Assembly: GCA_025360105.1 (NCBI GenBank)
Contig: JANYCT010000024.1
Span: forward strand, 1 to 44,884
Direction of reading: 5' to 3'
DNA from: Actinomycetes bacterium
Lineage (GTDB): Bacteria > Actinomycetota > Acidimicrobiia > Acidimicrobiales > Ilumatobacteraceae
DNA: 44,884 bases
Shown here one piece after another: positions 33,767 to 42,608 of the stretch. Under the pieces are notes generated by a model that saw only the letters and a program-made list of their open reading frames with translations, ran no database searches and was not told the DNA's origin. The position numbers were made by a program, and so were the translations under genes. Numbering within the stretch: the stretch's first letter is position 1; the number at the start of each line of letters is the position of its first letter.

Positions 33767-34685
33767 GTACCTCGCGACGAATCAGATCGGCCAGTTCGCG
33801 TGGACGATCACCCTGAATGCTGTGGCCTGCGCCGTCGATGACCTCAACATGCAGCGTCGGCTGGCGGGTAGTGGCCTCGACGACGTCGGCATCATCGACC
33901 ACCGGCGAGAGTGAGCCGCGCACCAACACCACCGGACACGACACCGAACTGAAGTCGTCCCACAGCGGTGAGATGGCTGGCTCAGAAACCTCTGGCTCAG
34001 CGACCACGAGATCTTCCTCGCGTGAGCGAACGTGGCTGCGGCGGTCGTAATTCCACTCCCATGCGCCGTCAGCACCCTGATGCGCGTTGTGTAAGATTCC
34101 ACGCCGCAACGATGACTCGCTGCGCGTGGGGTTGTGCTCGATGGTGCGCACCAACAGATCGTCGAAGCTGGCAAAGGTCTGCGGACCGTTCACGAAGTCG
34201 ATGACCGCCTTGGCCTTTTGCTGGTTGACGCCGGGGGTGATGTCGACCATCACGAGACGGCGGACGAGTTCGGGATGCCTCACCGCAAGTTCCATGCTCG
34301 TCAGTCCACCAAGCGACATGCCGACCACGGCTCGTGCACCAGGCGCGAGCGCACGGACTACGACAGCGAGATCGTCGGCGAGGTTCACGGGCGTATAGGC
34401 ACCGTCATCACGCCAGTCGGACTGACCGTGACCGGCCAAATCGACCGCGACCAAGGGCACCCCGAGATCGAGGGCCACCGTGTCCCACGTATGCGCGTTC
34501 TGCGCACCCCCATGCACGAGCACGAGTTGGGGCTCACCCGCGCCCCATACCAACGCGCTGACAGTTCTGCCCGGTTCCACTGGGATCCCCACACGGCGAA
34601 CCTGGGGTGCAGGTTCCAGAGCGAGGCCGAACTCTGCGACGTTTTCATGGAACAGGCCAAACTCGTCGTACGGAACAGATGTCAC
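33753..34685 (-). CDS. Alpha/beta hydrolase
   Basis: A 310-residue hydrolase. H-G-G-A-Q-N-A-H-T-W is the oxyanion-hole strand, G-M-S-L-G-G holds the nucleophilic serine, the acid lies near G-S-L-S-P-V-V-D-D-A-D and the His is in G-A-G-H-S-I-Q-G-D, giving a complete triad. The start is a GTG at 34685 that falls inside a perfect 17-bp palindrome. It follows the L,D-transpeptidase gene by 33 nt on the same strand. Could be an esterase, lactonase or haloalkane-type enzyme; not distinguishable by eye. Confidence 0.87.
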   Translation of the reverse strand: MTSVPYDEFGLFHENVAEFGLALEPAPQVRRVGIPVEPGRTVSALVWGAGEPQLVLVHGGAQNAHTWDTVALDLGVPLVAVDLAGHGQSDWRDDGAYTPVNLADDLAVVVRALAPGARAVVGMSLGGLTSMELAVRHPELVRRLVMVDITPGVNQQKAKAVIDFVNGPQTFASFDDLLVRTIEHNPTRSESSLRRGILHNAHQGADGAWEWNYDRRSHVRSREEDLVVAEPEVSEPAISPLWDDFSSVSCPVVLVRGSLSPVVDDADVVEATTRQPTLHVEVIDGAGHSIQGDRPRELADLIRREVLSRR

Positions 34686-34694
34686 AGTGACATC
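34678..34694. promoter_or_regulatory. Perfect 17-bp palindrome over the hydrolase start
   Basis: GATGTCAC-A-GTGACATC spans the GTG start of the hydrolase gene. It may be an operator, or a hairpin that hides the start codon in mRNA from the upstream transpeptidase gene. Confidence 0.45.
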
Positions 34695-34718
34695 GTGTCA
34701 CGCGTCGACTGTGCCGTG

Positions 34719-35852
34719 CTACGGGACCGACGAGCTGGTCGTGGTGGGCACCGACTTCGTCGTGGTGGTCGTGGCGGCCACAGGCTTGGTCGTGGTCGTG
34801 ACAGGAACCGCCTTCACCGTGGTCGTTGTGGATTTCACCGTGATCGTGGTGGTGGTGGTGGTAGACGTGGTCGTGGTCGCATTGGGATCGGGGTAGTTGA
34901 ACACGGGCAACATCTCCTTGGGCGTGTACTGCTCGGGTTCTTTGCCGTCTTGACCCCAGACATAGACGCGGTCGCCGATATGCACGAAGTTCTGAAAGGT
35001 TTCCGAAATGCGCTTGTGCATGCGGATGCAGCCGTGCGAGGCCGGCTCGAGCGGAATCTTGTTCGCCCCGTGAACCGCAAGGCCGTAGTTGAAATACACC
35101 GGGTTCCACATTCCGCCGAGTGGGCCGTTGCGAATGCCCTCGACACGCCGTGTGAAGCGAAAAACCCCACCCGGCGTCTTGGACACGCCACACACCGATT
35201 TCTGCACCGGTGGATCGAGCACATTCCCCTTGTCGTCTGTGTCGAGGGTGACGGTGTCGCACCAGGTCTGGTCGGTGCCGCTCGAGATGTGGATCACGAG
35301 CGTGGGTTTGTCGTCGGTGAACACGATCGCCACCTGTTCGGGCAGATAGATCTCCATGTGGGTCTGCGCTCCCGTGCGACGCGGCTGAATTGCGATGGGA
35401 TCCTGCATGGTTTGCCACATGTCGTTGGTGACCTTGCCGGTGGCCTGTGCCCGCGGCACTTTCAGCACGAGTTTCTCGAACGCCCAGACGGCCTGCTGTG
35501 TCTGATCGCCGAATATGCCATCGGGGGTGCCCGGTGCAAACCCCAATTCGGTCAGCCGGGTCTGCACCTGCGTGACGTCGGTTCCCGACATACCAATCAC
35601 CAGCGAGCGACTGAGCGAGGTCTTCACGATTGCGGGCGAAGTGCCAATGACGACGCCGGGAAGTGTGCTCGCCGGAACAGTGAGACCGCTTGCCGAGCCC
35701 GCGTCGGTGCCCGCGACGGCGGTGGATTGCGCCGCAGCACCTTTGTCATCGTTGCCGTCACTGAACACGCCGATCGCGACGACCACAGCCAAAACAGCAA
35801 CTGCAGCGATCGCGGGCGTCCATCGGTTGGGTGAAGGTGCTCGAGAAGCCAT
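34719..35852 (-). CDS. L,D-transpeptidase with peptidoglycan-binding domain
   Basis: A 377-residue exported cell-wall enzyme. An N-terminal membrane anchor (about 12-30) is followed by a PG_binding_1 domain (about 75-140, G-T-D-V-T-Q-V-Q-T-R-L and D-G-I-F-G-D-Q-T). The YkuD catalytic domain (about 165-310) has the nucleophile cysteine in S-H-G-C-I-R-M. The C-terminus is an approximately 60-residue Thr/Val-rich low-complexity tail from GTGGTC-type repeats. It would form 3-3 cross-links or attach proteins to peptidoglycan. It lies 6 nt downstream of the GT2 gene. Confidence 0.92.
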   Translation of the reverse strand: MASRAPSPNRWTPAIAAVAVLAVVVAIGVFSDGNDDKGAAAQSTAVAGTDAGSASGLTVPASTLPGVVIGTSPAIVKTSLSRSLVIGMSGTDVTQVQTRLTELGFAPGTPDGIFGDQTQQAVWAFEKLVLKVPRAQATGKVTNDMWQTMQDPIAIQPRRTGAQTHMEIYLPEQVAIVFTDDKPTLVIHISSGTDQTWCDTVTLDTDDKGNVLDPPVQKSVCGVSKTPGGVFRFTRRVEGIRNGPLGGMWNPVYFNYGLAVHGANKIPLEPASHGCIRMHKRISETFQNFVHIGDRVYVWGQDGKEPEQYTPKEMLPVFNYPDPNATTTTSTTTTTTITVKSTTTTVKAVPVTTTTKPVAATTTTTKSVPTTTSSSVP

Positions 35853-35858
35853 TCGTGC

Positions 35859-36608
35859 TCAGACGACCCTGGTGATGCCCAAGAGTTCGACGCGCAGCTC
35901 GCGCATCTCGCGCAGGATCTTGACGATGATGGCCGGGCTGCTCAGTGTGGATTCACCCCGAGTTCGCGGAAAGTAGTCGACGCCGAACTGGGTCACGGTG
36001 TACCCAAGCTTCTTTGCACGGATGACCAACTCCGCATCGATGAACGAGCCCTCGCTCTTCAGCGTGATGTTGTCGAAGATACGCCTTTTGCACAACTTGA
36101 ACGCAAAGTTGATATCGCGCATCTTGACGCCGAACATGATGCGGATCAGAAGGTTGTAGAAGAACGTGTAGATCGCCCGCGACGAGCCCTCGTCGGTGCG
36201 GTCGTGGCGGTAGGCACTCACGATGTCGCTCTCGTAGAGACGCATGATCCGCAATGCCTTGGGGAGTTCAGCAAAGTCGAAGGGAAGATCGGCGTCGGTG
36301 TACAGCACCAGATCACCAGTGGCAGAGGCAAAGCCAGTCTTGATCGACCCACCGAGCTTTCGATTCATAGGATGATGCACTACGCGCACATGGTGGTCGG
36401 CCGCAGCCATTGCGTCGGCGAGGCGCGGTGTTTCGTCGGTAGATGCGTCGTCGACAATGATCAATTCGTAGTCGGCGATCTCGCCGGACTCAACGAGTGC
36501 CACGCAGGCGGAGCGTCCCGCCTCGACGGCGCGACCGACGTACTCCTGCTCGTTCCACATCGGGAAGAAGATCGAGAGTTTGGCGAAGGCGGGCTGATCC
36601 ATGACCAC
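35859..36608 (-). CDS. Family 2 glycosyltransferase (polyprenyl-phosphate sugar transferase-like)
   Basis: A 249-residue GT2. F-F-P-M-W-N-E-Q-E opens the GT-A fold, V-D-D-A-S-T-D-E-T is the nucleotide-sugar motif, and Y-T-D-A-D-L-P is the D-x-D-type metal site. It resembles dolichol-phosphate mannose synthase in length and order. No transmembrane helices follow, so it is a soluble or peripheral enzyme. Start is GTG at 36608 or ATG at 36602 (M-D-Q-P). Co-transcribed with the L,D-transpeptidase, so cell-envelope glycan work is likely. Confidence 0.87.
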   Translation of the reverse strand: MVMDQPAFAKLSIFFPMWNEQEYVGRAVEAGRSACVALVESGEIADYELIIVDDASTDETPRLADAMAAADHHVRVVHHPMNRKLGGSIKTGFASATGDLVLYTDADLPFDFAELPKALRIMRLYESDIVSAYRHDRTDEGSSRAIYTFFYNLLIRIMFGVKMRDINFAFKLCKRRIFDNITLKSEGSFIDAELVIRAKKLGYTVTQFGVDYFPRTRGESTLSSPAIIVKILREMRELRVELLGITRVV

Positions 36609-36691
36609 GCCAAGGGTAGCCGCTCAACCCAGTGGCCCGACTTGCAGGTCGACGGGAGTTCGTCACCGAACAGGGCTACGCTGCGATCCGC

Positions 36692-37237
36692 ATGGAGCCG
36701 CCACACCCCGACGCAGTGAACCCGGACGCCATCCCCTCGGCGCTACCGCCGTTGCCTCCCCCGCCTGCGTTTGCGCCGCCGCGTCCGACCCAGAGCCCAC
36801 AGTCCTACGACATCGCCCCGATGGCGCTGTACACCGCTCTCGAACCCACTCCGCTCGCACCCGGGCAGCTCACGCCCGCCTGGCGTACCTTGTTCGTAGC
36901 CGGATGGCTTGGCGTCATGCTCGGCTTCGGTGCGGTGTGGCAGAGCGGGCGGGCATCGGGAATCTCGCCCTGGTGGTTGGGGCCGGCCACCGACCAGCGC
37001 CTGTTCGTAGTGATTGCCTTGCCATTCGTCGCCCCCACTCTGGCGGTGATCGCAGCCACCGCCAAGCTGCGCATCACCTGCTACGTCGGTATCGTTGCCG
37101 CCATCGCTACCGCCGCAATTGCCGCGATCGATCATCCGCGCTTCCCCGGCATGGCCGCTGTCGAGTTCGCACTCGCTGCGGCTGGCCTGTTGATCAGCGT
37201 CGGCGCGTTTGCCGGACGCATGCGCGAACCCGACTGA
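36692..37237 (+). CDS. Small membrane protein of unknown function
   Basis: About 181 residues from the ATG at 36692, which is 9 nt after a TACGCT box; a longer frame begins at 36632. The N-terminal 60 residues are Pro-rich (P-P-L-P-P-P-P-A) and probably cytosolic and disordered. Four hydrophobic segments follow (about 75-95, 113-130, 135-155, 160-178). No family recognised. Divergent from the GT2 gene. Confidence 0.7.
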   Translation: MEPPHPDAVNPDAIPSALPPLPPPPAFAPPRPTQSPQSYDIAPMALYTALEPTPLAPGQLTPAWRTLFVAGWLGVMLGFGAVWQSGRASGISPWWLGPATDQRLFVVIALPFVAPTLAVIAATAKLRITCYVGIVAAIATAAIAAIDHPRFPGMAAVEFALAAAGLLISVGAFAGRMREPD

Positions 37238-37311
37238 GGCGCTCCGGTACGAAGAATTGATCGAGCGGTGAGTAATTTCACCGCATCGATCACCGAGCAC
37301 TCGGGGGGCAC

Positions 37312-37530
37312 ATGCGCACCATTCGTCATCCGCTGTCGGGGGCTACATACGACCTGACCGAGGCCGGCACCATCGTCGTTGTCAAAAACGACGTGCAGGG
37401 CGAGTTCACGGCACACGGCGTGTGGATCTCGGGGGACCTGAAGCAGGCCGATCCCCATCTGTGCCTGTGGATTGCAGGCCGCCAGCTGCCCAATCGCTTC
37501 CAACAAGCCGCAGCGGCCCTGACAAAGTAA
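37312..37530 (+). CDS. Small protein upstream of the Rieske oxygenase
   Basis: A 72-residue protein of unknown family, preceded by a strong G-run ribosome binding site (GGGGGG about 5 nt from the ATG). It reads like a compact beta domain (T-I-V-V-V-K-N-D, H-G-V-W-I-S-G-D, H-L-C-L-W-I-A-G). It ends 13 nt before the Rieske oxygenase start, so the two are co-transcribed. Possible roles are an accessory or stabilising subunit of the oxygenase, by position only. Confidence 0.72.
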   Translation: MRTIRHPLSGATYDLTEAGTIVVVKNDVQGEFTAHGVWISGDLKQADPHLCLWIAGRQLPNRFQQAAAALTK

Positions 37531-37543
37531 CAGGAGACTCCAC

Positions 37544-38926
37544 ATGACACTGCTCAGCGAACCGCCTGCGCCTGGCGAGGCCCGCTCCCCCGGCATCACC
37601 TATCAACAACTGTTGGATACTGATTCCCATCCAGAGAACGTACCTGTGGTGCTGCGCTGGCAGAACAACGAATATCAGGGCGATGCCGACATTCCCGTGA
37701 GCCGCTACACCAGTCGCGCGTTCCACGAACTCGAGAAGGAAAAAATGTGGTCGCGTGTGTGGCAGATGGCCTGCCGTGTCGACGACATCCCCGCAATGGG
37801 CGACAGCTTGGTCTACGACATCTGTGGCCAATCGATCCTCGTCGTGCGCTCGGGCCAGGCCGACGGCAGCATCAGGGCGTACTACAACGCCTGCCTGCAC
37901 CGCGGCCGACAGCTGCGCGAACACGACGGCAACGCGACCGAACTGCGCTGCCCGTTCCACGGCTTTTGCTGGAACCTCGATGGCTCGTTGAAGCACGTGC
38001 CTTGCGAGTGGGACTTTCCACACATCGATACCGAGGCGTTCGATCTCCCCGAACTGCGCGTCGGCACGTGGGGTGGCTTTGTCTTCGTGAACATGGATCC
38101 GAATTGCGAATCGCTCGAAGCATTCCTCGGCAACCTTCCCGAGCACTTCGAGAAGTGGCCGCTGGAGGACCGCTACAAAGCTGCGCACGTGGCGCGCATC
38201 TTCCCGGCCAACTGGAAAGTTGTGCAGGAGGCCTTCATGGAGGCCTTCCATGTGGTGGCCACGCACCCGCAACTCCTCGCCGGCATCGGCGATGCAAACA
38301 GCCAATACGACTGGGAAGGCAACTTCTCTCGGGCCATCACACCCAACGGAACACCAAGTCCGCACATCTCCTTTGTGCCCACCGAACAGGACATGTTTGA
38401 CGCAGTCTCCGATCGTCGACTCGATGAGCCGCCCTATCTCGTACTCACCGAGGGCATGACAGCCCGGTCAGTTACCGGCAACGGCGGGCGAATGAACCTG
38501 CGCAAGACCATCGGCGACGCGGCCGACACGATCAGCGACGCCGAACTGTCGGAGAGCATTTACTACACGCTGTTTCCGAACTTCCATCCGTGGGGCGCGT
38601 ACAACCGCATCGTCTATCGCTTCCGGCCGTACGGCGACAACCACGAGATGTCGATCATGGAGTGCATGTTCTTGGAGCCCTACGACCACGCCACACCCAA
38701 GCCTGCGAATGTGCCGATCCACTGGCTGGGCGTCGACGACGACTGGACCGAGGCACCCGAATTGGGACTGCTGGCGCGTGTGTTCAATCAGGACAGTTTC
38801 AATCTGCCCAAGGTGCAGGTGGGGTTGCGTTCGATGAAGAAGCCCGGCGTCACGTTGGCCAACTATCAAGAGACCAAACTGCGCCACTTCCACAATCTGC
38901 TCAGTGACTGGATCGCCCGGCCCTGA
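37544..38926 (+). CDS. Rieske non-haem iron ring-hydroxylating oxygenase, alpha subunit
   Basis: A 460-residue alpha subunit. The Rieske [2Fe-2S] ligands are C-L-H and C-P-F-H (about residues 117-140), and the mononuclear iron site contains E-A-F-H-V-V-A-T-H (the two histidines) with a distal Asp/Glu. It would insert one or two oxygen atoms in an aromatic or related substrate, with electrons from a ferredoxin. AGGAG lies 7 nt before the ATG. No beta subunit is adjacent, so it may work as a homo-trimer. The ferredoxin gene immediately downstream, on the other strand, is a plausible partner. Confidence 0.93.
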   Translation: MTLLSEPPAPGEARSPGITYQQLLDTDSHPENVPVVLRWQNNEYQGDADIPVSRYTSRAFHELEKEKMWSRVWQMACRVDDIPAMGDSLVYDICGQSILVVRSGQADGSIRAYYNACLHRGRQLREHDGNATELRCPFHGFCWNLDGSLKHVPCEWDFPHIDTEAFDLPELRVGTWGGFVFVNMDPNCESLEAFLGNLPEHFEKWPLEDRYKAAHVARIFPANWKVVQEAFMEAFHVVATHPQLLAGIGDANSQYDWEGNFSRAITPNGTPSPHISFVPTEQDMFDAVSDRRLDEPPYLVLTEGMTARSVTGNGGRMNLRKTIGDAADTISDAELSESIYYTLFPNFHPWGAYNRIVYRFRPYGDNHEMSIMECMFLEPYDHATPKPANVPIHWLGVDDDWTEAPELGLLARVFNQDSFNLPKVQVGLRSMKKPGVTLANYQETKLRHFHNLLSDWIARP

Positions 38927-38938
38927 TCGCCGAGCCCA

Positions 38939-39196
38939 CTAGGCGGCAAATGCAGCTTCTGCCACAACCTCGATGAATATGCACTCACCAGGACACGCCT
39001 CGGCTGCATCCACCACCGACTGATAGCTGCGCTCTGGAACCCAGGCCAAGCTGCCCGACCCGCCGGGGTCGTTGAGCGGGTAGCCCTCCTCGGCCACGTA
39101 GGCAATGCCGTCCTCGAGCTGCACGAATACGTCGGGGCAATGATCGATGCAGAGACCGTCTCCGGTGCACAAGTCTTGGTCGATCCACACCCGCAT
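38939..39196 (-). CDS. Ferredoxin ([3Fe-4S]/[4Fe-4S] type)
   Basis: An 85-residue ferredoxin. The cluster pattern is C-T-G-D-G-L-C (C-x5-C), then I-D-H-C-P, with a distal C-P-G-E-C. C-x5-C with a distal C-P is the usual [3Fe-4S] ferredoxin layout of actinobacterial P450 and Rieske partners; here an extra Cys (D-H-C-P) could allow a [4Fe-4S] cluster. Convergent with the Rieske oxygenase (12-bp gap). The ATG at 39196 is 6 nt after TACCCT, so it probably has a leaderless transcript. Confidence 0.9.
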   Translation of the reverse strand: MRVWIDQDLCTGDGLCIDHCPDVFVQLEDGIAYVAEEGYPLNDPGGSGSLAWVPERSYQSVVDAAEACPGECIFIEVVAEAAFAA

Positions 39197-39202
39197 GAGA
39201 TG

Positions 39203-39208
39203 AGGGTA
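39203..39208 (-). promoter_or_regulatory. Leaderless-type -10 box of ferredoxin (TACCCT)
   Basis: On the minus strand TACCCT is followed by 6 nt and the ATG at 39196. Confidence 0.5.
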
Positions 39209-39260
39209 TCGAAGGATTTGCTCACGCGCCCGACCGTGCGCCCACTACCCTTCTGCGGCG

Positions 39261-41279
39261 ATGGACGCTCCCGTTGCCAAGAAGATTCCGTTCGAGTGGA
39301 ACCGCCCCAGCGGCTCGGTCAGTGACCCGTGGGCTTGGATGCGCGACCGCGACGATCCCGACACCATTGCCGCCATCGAGGCCGAGAACCGCTACGCCGA
39401 CGCCTACTTCGCACGGCACACGCCGTTCGTCGAAACGGTGTTTGACGAAATCAAGTCGCGGGTCAAAGAGACCGACCTCTCGGCGCCGGTGCGTAAAGAT
39501 CAATGGTGGTACACCACGCGAACCGTCGAAGGTCAGAGCTACGCGATTCACTGTCGCGGTGCGTCGATGGAAGCGGCCGCAGATCACGTGCTCCTCGACG
39601 AGAACGTCGAGGCAAATGGCCACGACTATTTCTCACTGGGTGCGTTCGACGTGAGCCTCGATCACAGTCTGCTCGCATGGTCCAGTGACACCGATGGCAG
39701 CGAGCGATACACGCTGCGTATTCGCGATCTCTCCAATGGGAGCGAACTCGACGACGTCATCACCGACACCACCTGGGGCGGGTGCGCATGGTCGCATGAT
39801 GCGACAGTGGTGTTCTACGTGAAGCCCGACGAGGCGATGCGGCCGTATCAGGTGTGGCGTCATCGTCTCGGTACCGAGCAAGCGAAGGATCAACTGGTGT
39901 TCGAGGATCTCGATGAGCGTTATTTCGTATCGGTCGAACTCACCCGCAGCGGCGATTGGCTCGTGATCGAGTCGAGTAGCAAGTTGACCTCCGAAGTTGC
40001 GCTCATCTCGTCACAGGATCCCGAATCCAAACCGCAAGTGGTGCGGCCCCGCGTCGAAGAGATCGAGTACCACGTCGATCACTGGGGCGACCGTTTCGTC
40101 ATCGTCACCAACCTGGACGCCGAGGATTTCCGCGTGATGACCGCCCCGCTGACTCAGCCCAACGAGTGGGTCGAATTCGTTGCGCACGAGTCCGGTCGTC
40201 GCATCGTCGGCGCCGAGCCCTTTGCCGGCCATCTGGTGCTGCACGAGTGGTATCGAGCCCAGCCGCGGGTGCGCATCTTGTGGACCGACGGGCGTGAGCG
40301 AGTGATCGATCTCGGCAATGAACCGCACGACGTGGAGCTCGACTCGAACCCCGAGTGGACCGCCGACACGATTCGCTTCATGTACCAGTCGTTCACGGTG
40401 CCGGCCACGGTATTCACCGAGCACGTCGAGACGGGCGAACGCACGCTGCTGAAGCAGACGCCGGTGCCCGGCGTCGACCTCACCCGCTACACCGCCAGTC
40501 GCGAATGGGCCACCGCGTCCGATGGTACGCAGGTGCCTGTCGATGTCGTTCGGAGTGTCGACGCGAGCGCTGACAACTCAGCGCCATGTGCCGTATACGG
40601 CTACGGGTCCTACGAGGTGAGCATGGCGCCGTGGTTTTCGGTGGCGCGGTTGTCGCTACTGGATCGGGGCTGGACGTTCGCACTGGTGCACCCACGCGGT
40701 GGTGGCGAACTCGGTCGGCGTTGGTACCTCGACGGCAAACTGCTCGCCAAGATGAATACCTTCACCGACACGATCGCATGTTGCGAACACCTCGTCGCCA
40801 GTGGCTGGGCGGCACCGAACCGACTCGCACTCCGTGGCGGCAGTGCCGGCGGTTTGCTCGTGGGCGCCTGCATCAACATGCGCCCAGACCTGTTCGCCTC
40901 AGCGGTGGCCGAGGTGCCCTTTGTCGACGTGGTGTCAACGATGAGTGATCCGACGCTGCCGCTCACCATCACCGAGTGGGAAGAGTGGGGTGACCCACGG
41001 TCGCAACCCTGGGCCGACTACATGCTGAGCTACTCGCCGTACGACAACGTGGCGGTGCAACGATATCCGGCGCTCTACGTGACCGCCGGCCTCAATGATC
41101 CGCGTGTGAGTTTCCATGAACCGGTGAAGTGGGTGGCAAAGCTGCGCGAGATGCGCACCGATGATCACGCGCTGGTGTTCAAGTGCGAGCTGGGCGCCGG
41201 CCACGGTGGTCCGAGTGGACGCTACGAGAGTTGGCGCGACGAGGCCCGCGTGATCGCGTTCTTGGTGGCCACGACGTAA
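39261..41279 (+). CDS. ptrB: Oligopeptidase B-like prolyl oligopeptidase (S9)
   Basis: A 672-residue serine peptidase. An N-terminal beta-propeller (about 60-390) is followed by a catalytic alpha/beta-hydrolase domain (about 400-670). The triad is Ser528 in G-G-S-A-G-G, Asp in L-N-D-P-R-V and His in G-A-G-H-G-G-P. R-D-R-D-D-P near the N-terminus and Y-G-S-Y-E are typical of oligopeptidase B, which cleaves small peptides after Lys/Arg. TACCCT lies 9 nt before the ATG. Gene symbol assigned by family, not by experiment. Confidence 0.92.
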   Translation: MDAPVAKKIPFEWNRPSGSVSDPWAWMRDRDDPDTIAAIEAENRYADAYFARHTPFVETVFDEIKSRVKETDLSAPVRKDQWWYTTRTVEGQSYAIHCRGASMEAAADHVLLDENVEANGHDYFSLGAFDVSLDHSLLAWSSDTDGSERYTLRIRDLSNGSELDDVITDTTWGGCAWSHDATVVFYVKPDEAMRPYQVWRHRLGTEQAKDQLVFEDLDERYFVSVELTRSGDWLVIESSSKLTSEVALISSQDPESKPQVVRPRVEEIEYHVDHWGDRFVIVTNLDAEDFRVMTAPLTQPNEWVEFVAHESGRRIVGAEPFAGHLVLHEWYRAQPRVRILWTDGRERVIDLGNEPHDVELDSNPEWTADTIRFMYQSFTVPATVFTEHVETGERTLLKQTPVPGVDLTRYTASREWATASDGTQVPVDVVRSVDASADNSAPCAVYGYGSYEVSMAPWFSVARLSLLDRGWTFALVHPRGGGELGRRWYLDGKLLAKMNTFTDTIACCEHLVASGWAAPNRLALRGGSAGGLLVGACINMRPDLFASAVAEVPFVDVVSTMSDPTLPLTITEWEEWGDPRSQPWADYMLSYSPYDNVAVQRYPALYVTAGLNDPRVSFHEPVKWVAKLREMRTDDHALVFKCELGAGHGGPSGRYESWRDEARVIAFLVATT

Positions 41280-41285
41280 CGGGAT

Positions 41286-41654
41286 TCAGGCCGCAATCGC
41301 AATCACGGCGAACACCATCAACACGGCGTTGCGCACGAGATGCCGCCAGCCCAACGGGCGAGCACTCCACGACCCGAAGCACGCGCATGGCGGATGCTTG
41401 CCCTGCACCAGACGCAACACGAGCAAACCTGTGAACACGACCAGCATCGCGAGTGCGATGATCGCAGGTACGGGGCGCCCAAGCTGAACGCACAGTAGTG
41501 CGCCCACAGTGATTTCGACCCACGGAACAAACGGGACGACGAACCCGGGAGCACCGAGTTCATGCGCCTGCGCCGGCCACGATGGGGCGGCGAGCTTGGC
41601 ACCGCCCGCGACGAGGAATGCCACACCCAGGCAGATGTACGCGACTGTCGTCAC
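41286..41654 (-). CDS. MauE/DoxX-like membrane protein
   Basis: A 122-residue protein with four transmembrane helices. It has the MauE-type motif C-A-C-F-G between helices 3 and 4 and an R-N segment before the last helix. MauE-like and VKOR/DsbD-like membrane proteins shuttle disulfides or reductant across the membrane with a thioredoxin partner. The start overlaps the MBL hydrolase stop by 4 nt, giving a coupled pair. A thioredoxin-like protein is encoded divergently 1 kb away (42609), a possible partner. Confidence 0.8.
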   Translation of the reverse strand: MTTVAYICLGVAFLVAGGAKLAAPSWPAQAHELGAPGFVVPFVPWVEITVGALLCVQLGRPVPAIIALAMLVVFTGLLVLRLVQGKHPPCACFGSWSARPLGWRHLVRNAVLMVFAVIAIAA

Positions 41655-42502
41655 ACCTCGATCGTCAGCCCTTCGGAGGCGGCGAACACCTCGACACCCA
41701 AGCGCTCACCCTTGCGCACGACCGAGTTGGCGATGTAGTCCACCGCGTCGTCGCAACGAGTTGGGTCGTGGTGGAACAGGGCGAGGCGCTTTGCACCCGC
41801 CTCGGCAGCGAGCCACAGCGCGTACTCGGCCGTGCAGTGTCCCCACGTGCTCTTCGCCGCGAATTCCGACGCGAGATACTGCGAGTCGTGCACGACCAGG
41901 TCGCAGCCATCGATCAATTCGAGGGCACCGGGCGACGCCGCCATCGAGCCGTCGTAGGGCATCTGGTGATCACTGAGATAAGCGATTGATGTGTCGTTCC
42001 ATGTGACCCGGTAGCCACATGTGGGACCCACATGCGGGATGAGACGCGCCTTGACCGATACGTCGCCGATGGTGAAGTCGGTGTCGCTCACATCATGGAA
42101 CCGCATCGTGCCGGGGAACATGGTCAGCTCGATCGGGAACAACGGCGGGCGAATCGTGGCGAGGAGTACGTCGCGGATGCTTCGTCCATCGTCTTGTGGA
42201 GGGCCATACAGATCGAACTCAGCACCCGAATGCAATACCGGCGTGAAGAACGGCAGACCCTGGGTGTGATCCCAATGAAGGTGCGTCAGCAGCGCGTGTC
42301 CCCGAAACGTGCCGTCGTTGGGTTGATCCATACCGAAATAGCGCAGGCCCGTACCGAGGTCGAAAACAATCGGGTCACATTCGGGAATGTCAAGCGCAAC
42401 GCATGAGGTGTTCCCCCCGTAGCGCTCGACATCGCGACCGTTACACGGCGTTGAACCGCGTACGCCGTAGAACGTGACTTTGACTGCGTCTTGTGATTTC
42501 AC
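41651..42502 (-). CDS. MBL-fold metallo-hydrolase
   Basis: About 283 residues from a GTG at 42502 (GGGGG upstream); longer starts exist. The metallo-beta-lactamase motif is T-H-L-H-W-D-H, with downstream His and Asp in G-P-T-C-G-Y-R, S-D-H-Q and H-D-S-Q-Y. F-Y-G-V-R-G-S-T-P at the start marks the RNase Z-like/PhnP-like subfamily (cyclic phosphodiesterase or other small hydrolases). Coupled to the MauE-like gene and divergent from the thioredoxin-fusion/selenoprotein operon. Confidence 0.87.
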   Translation of the reverse strand: MKSQDAVKVTFYGVRGSTPCNGRDVERYGGNTSCVALDIPECDPIVFDLGTGLRYFGMDQPNDGTFRGHALLTHLHWDHTQGLPFFTPVLHSGAEFDLYGPPQDDGRSIRDVLLATIRPPLFPIELTMFPGTMRFHDVSDTDFTIGDVSVKARLIPHVGPTCGYRVTWNDTSIAYLSDHQMPYDGSMAASPGALELIDGCDLVVHDSQYLASEFAAKSTWGHCTAEYALWLAAEAGAKRLALFHHDPTRCDDAVDYIANSVVRKGERLGVEVFAASEGLTIEV

Positions 42503-42522
42503 GGAACCCCCGACTTGTAAAC

Positions 42523-42535
42523 CTAGACAATCTAG
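42523..42535. promoter_or_regulatory. Inverted repeat in the divergent promoter region
   Basis: CTAGA-CAA-TCTAG is a perfect 5-bp inverted repeat between the MBL hydrolase and the thioredoxin-fusion operon. Candidate operator; no regulator gene is adjacent. Confidence 0.35.
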
Positions 42536-42596
42536 AACGTCGGAGCGAATGCTCAACGTCTGTGACGTCGGTCGCACAGGCGACGCTCGCGCGGGC

Positions 42597-42602
42597 TACG
42601 GT
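42597..42602 (+). promoter_or_regulatory. Leaderless-type -10 box of the redox operon (TACGGT)
   Basis: TACGGT precedes the ATG at 42609 by 6 nt and supports this start over the frame opening at 42474. Confidence 0.55.
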
Positions 42603-42608
42603 CGGCAT

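Noticed and set aside
34740-34900. GTGGTC-rich stretch as a regulatory repeat
   Set aside because: It encodes the Thr-rich C-terminal tail of the L,D-transpeptidase in frame, so coding low complexity explains it.
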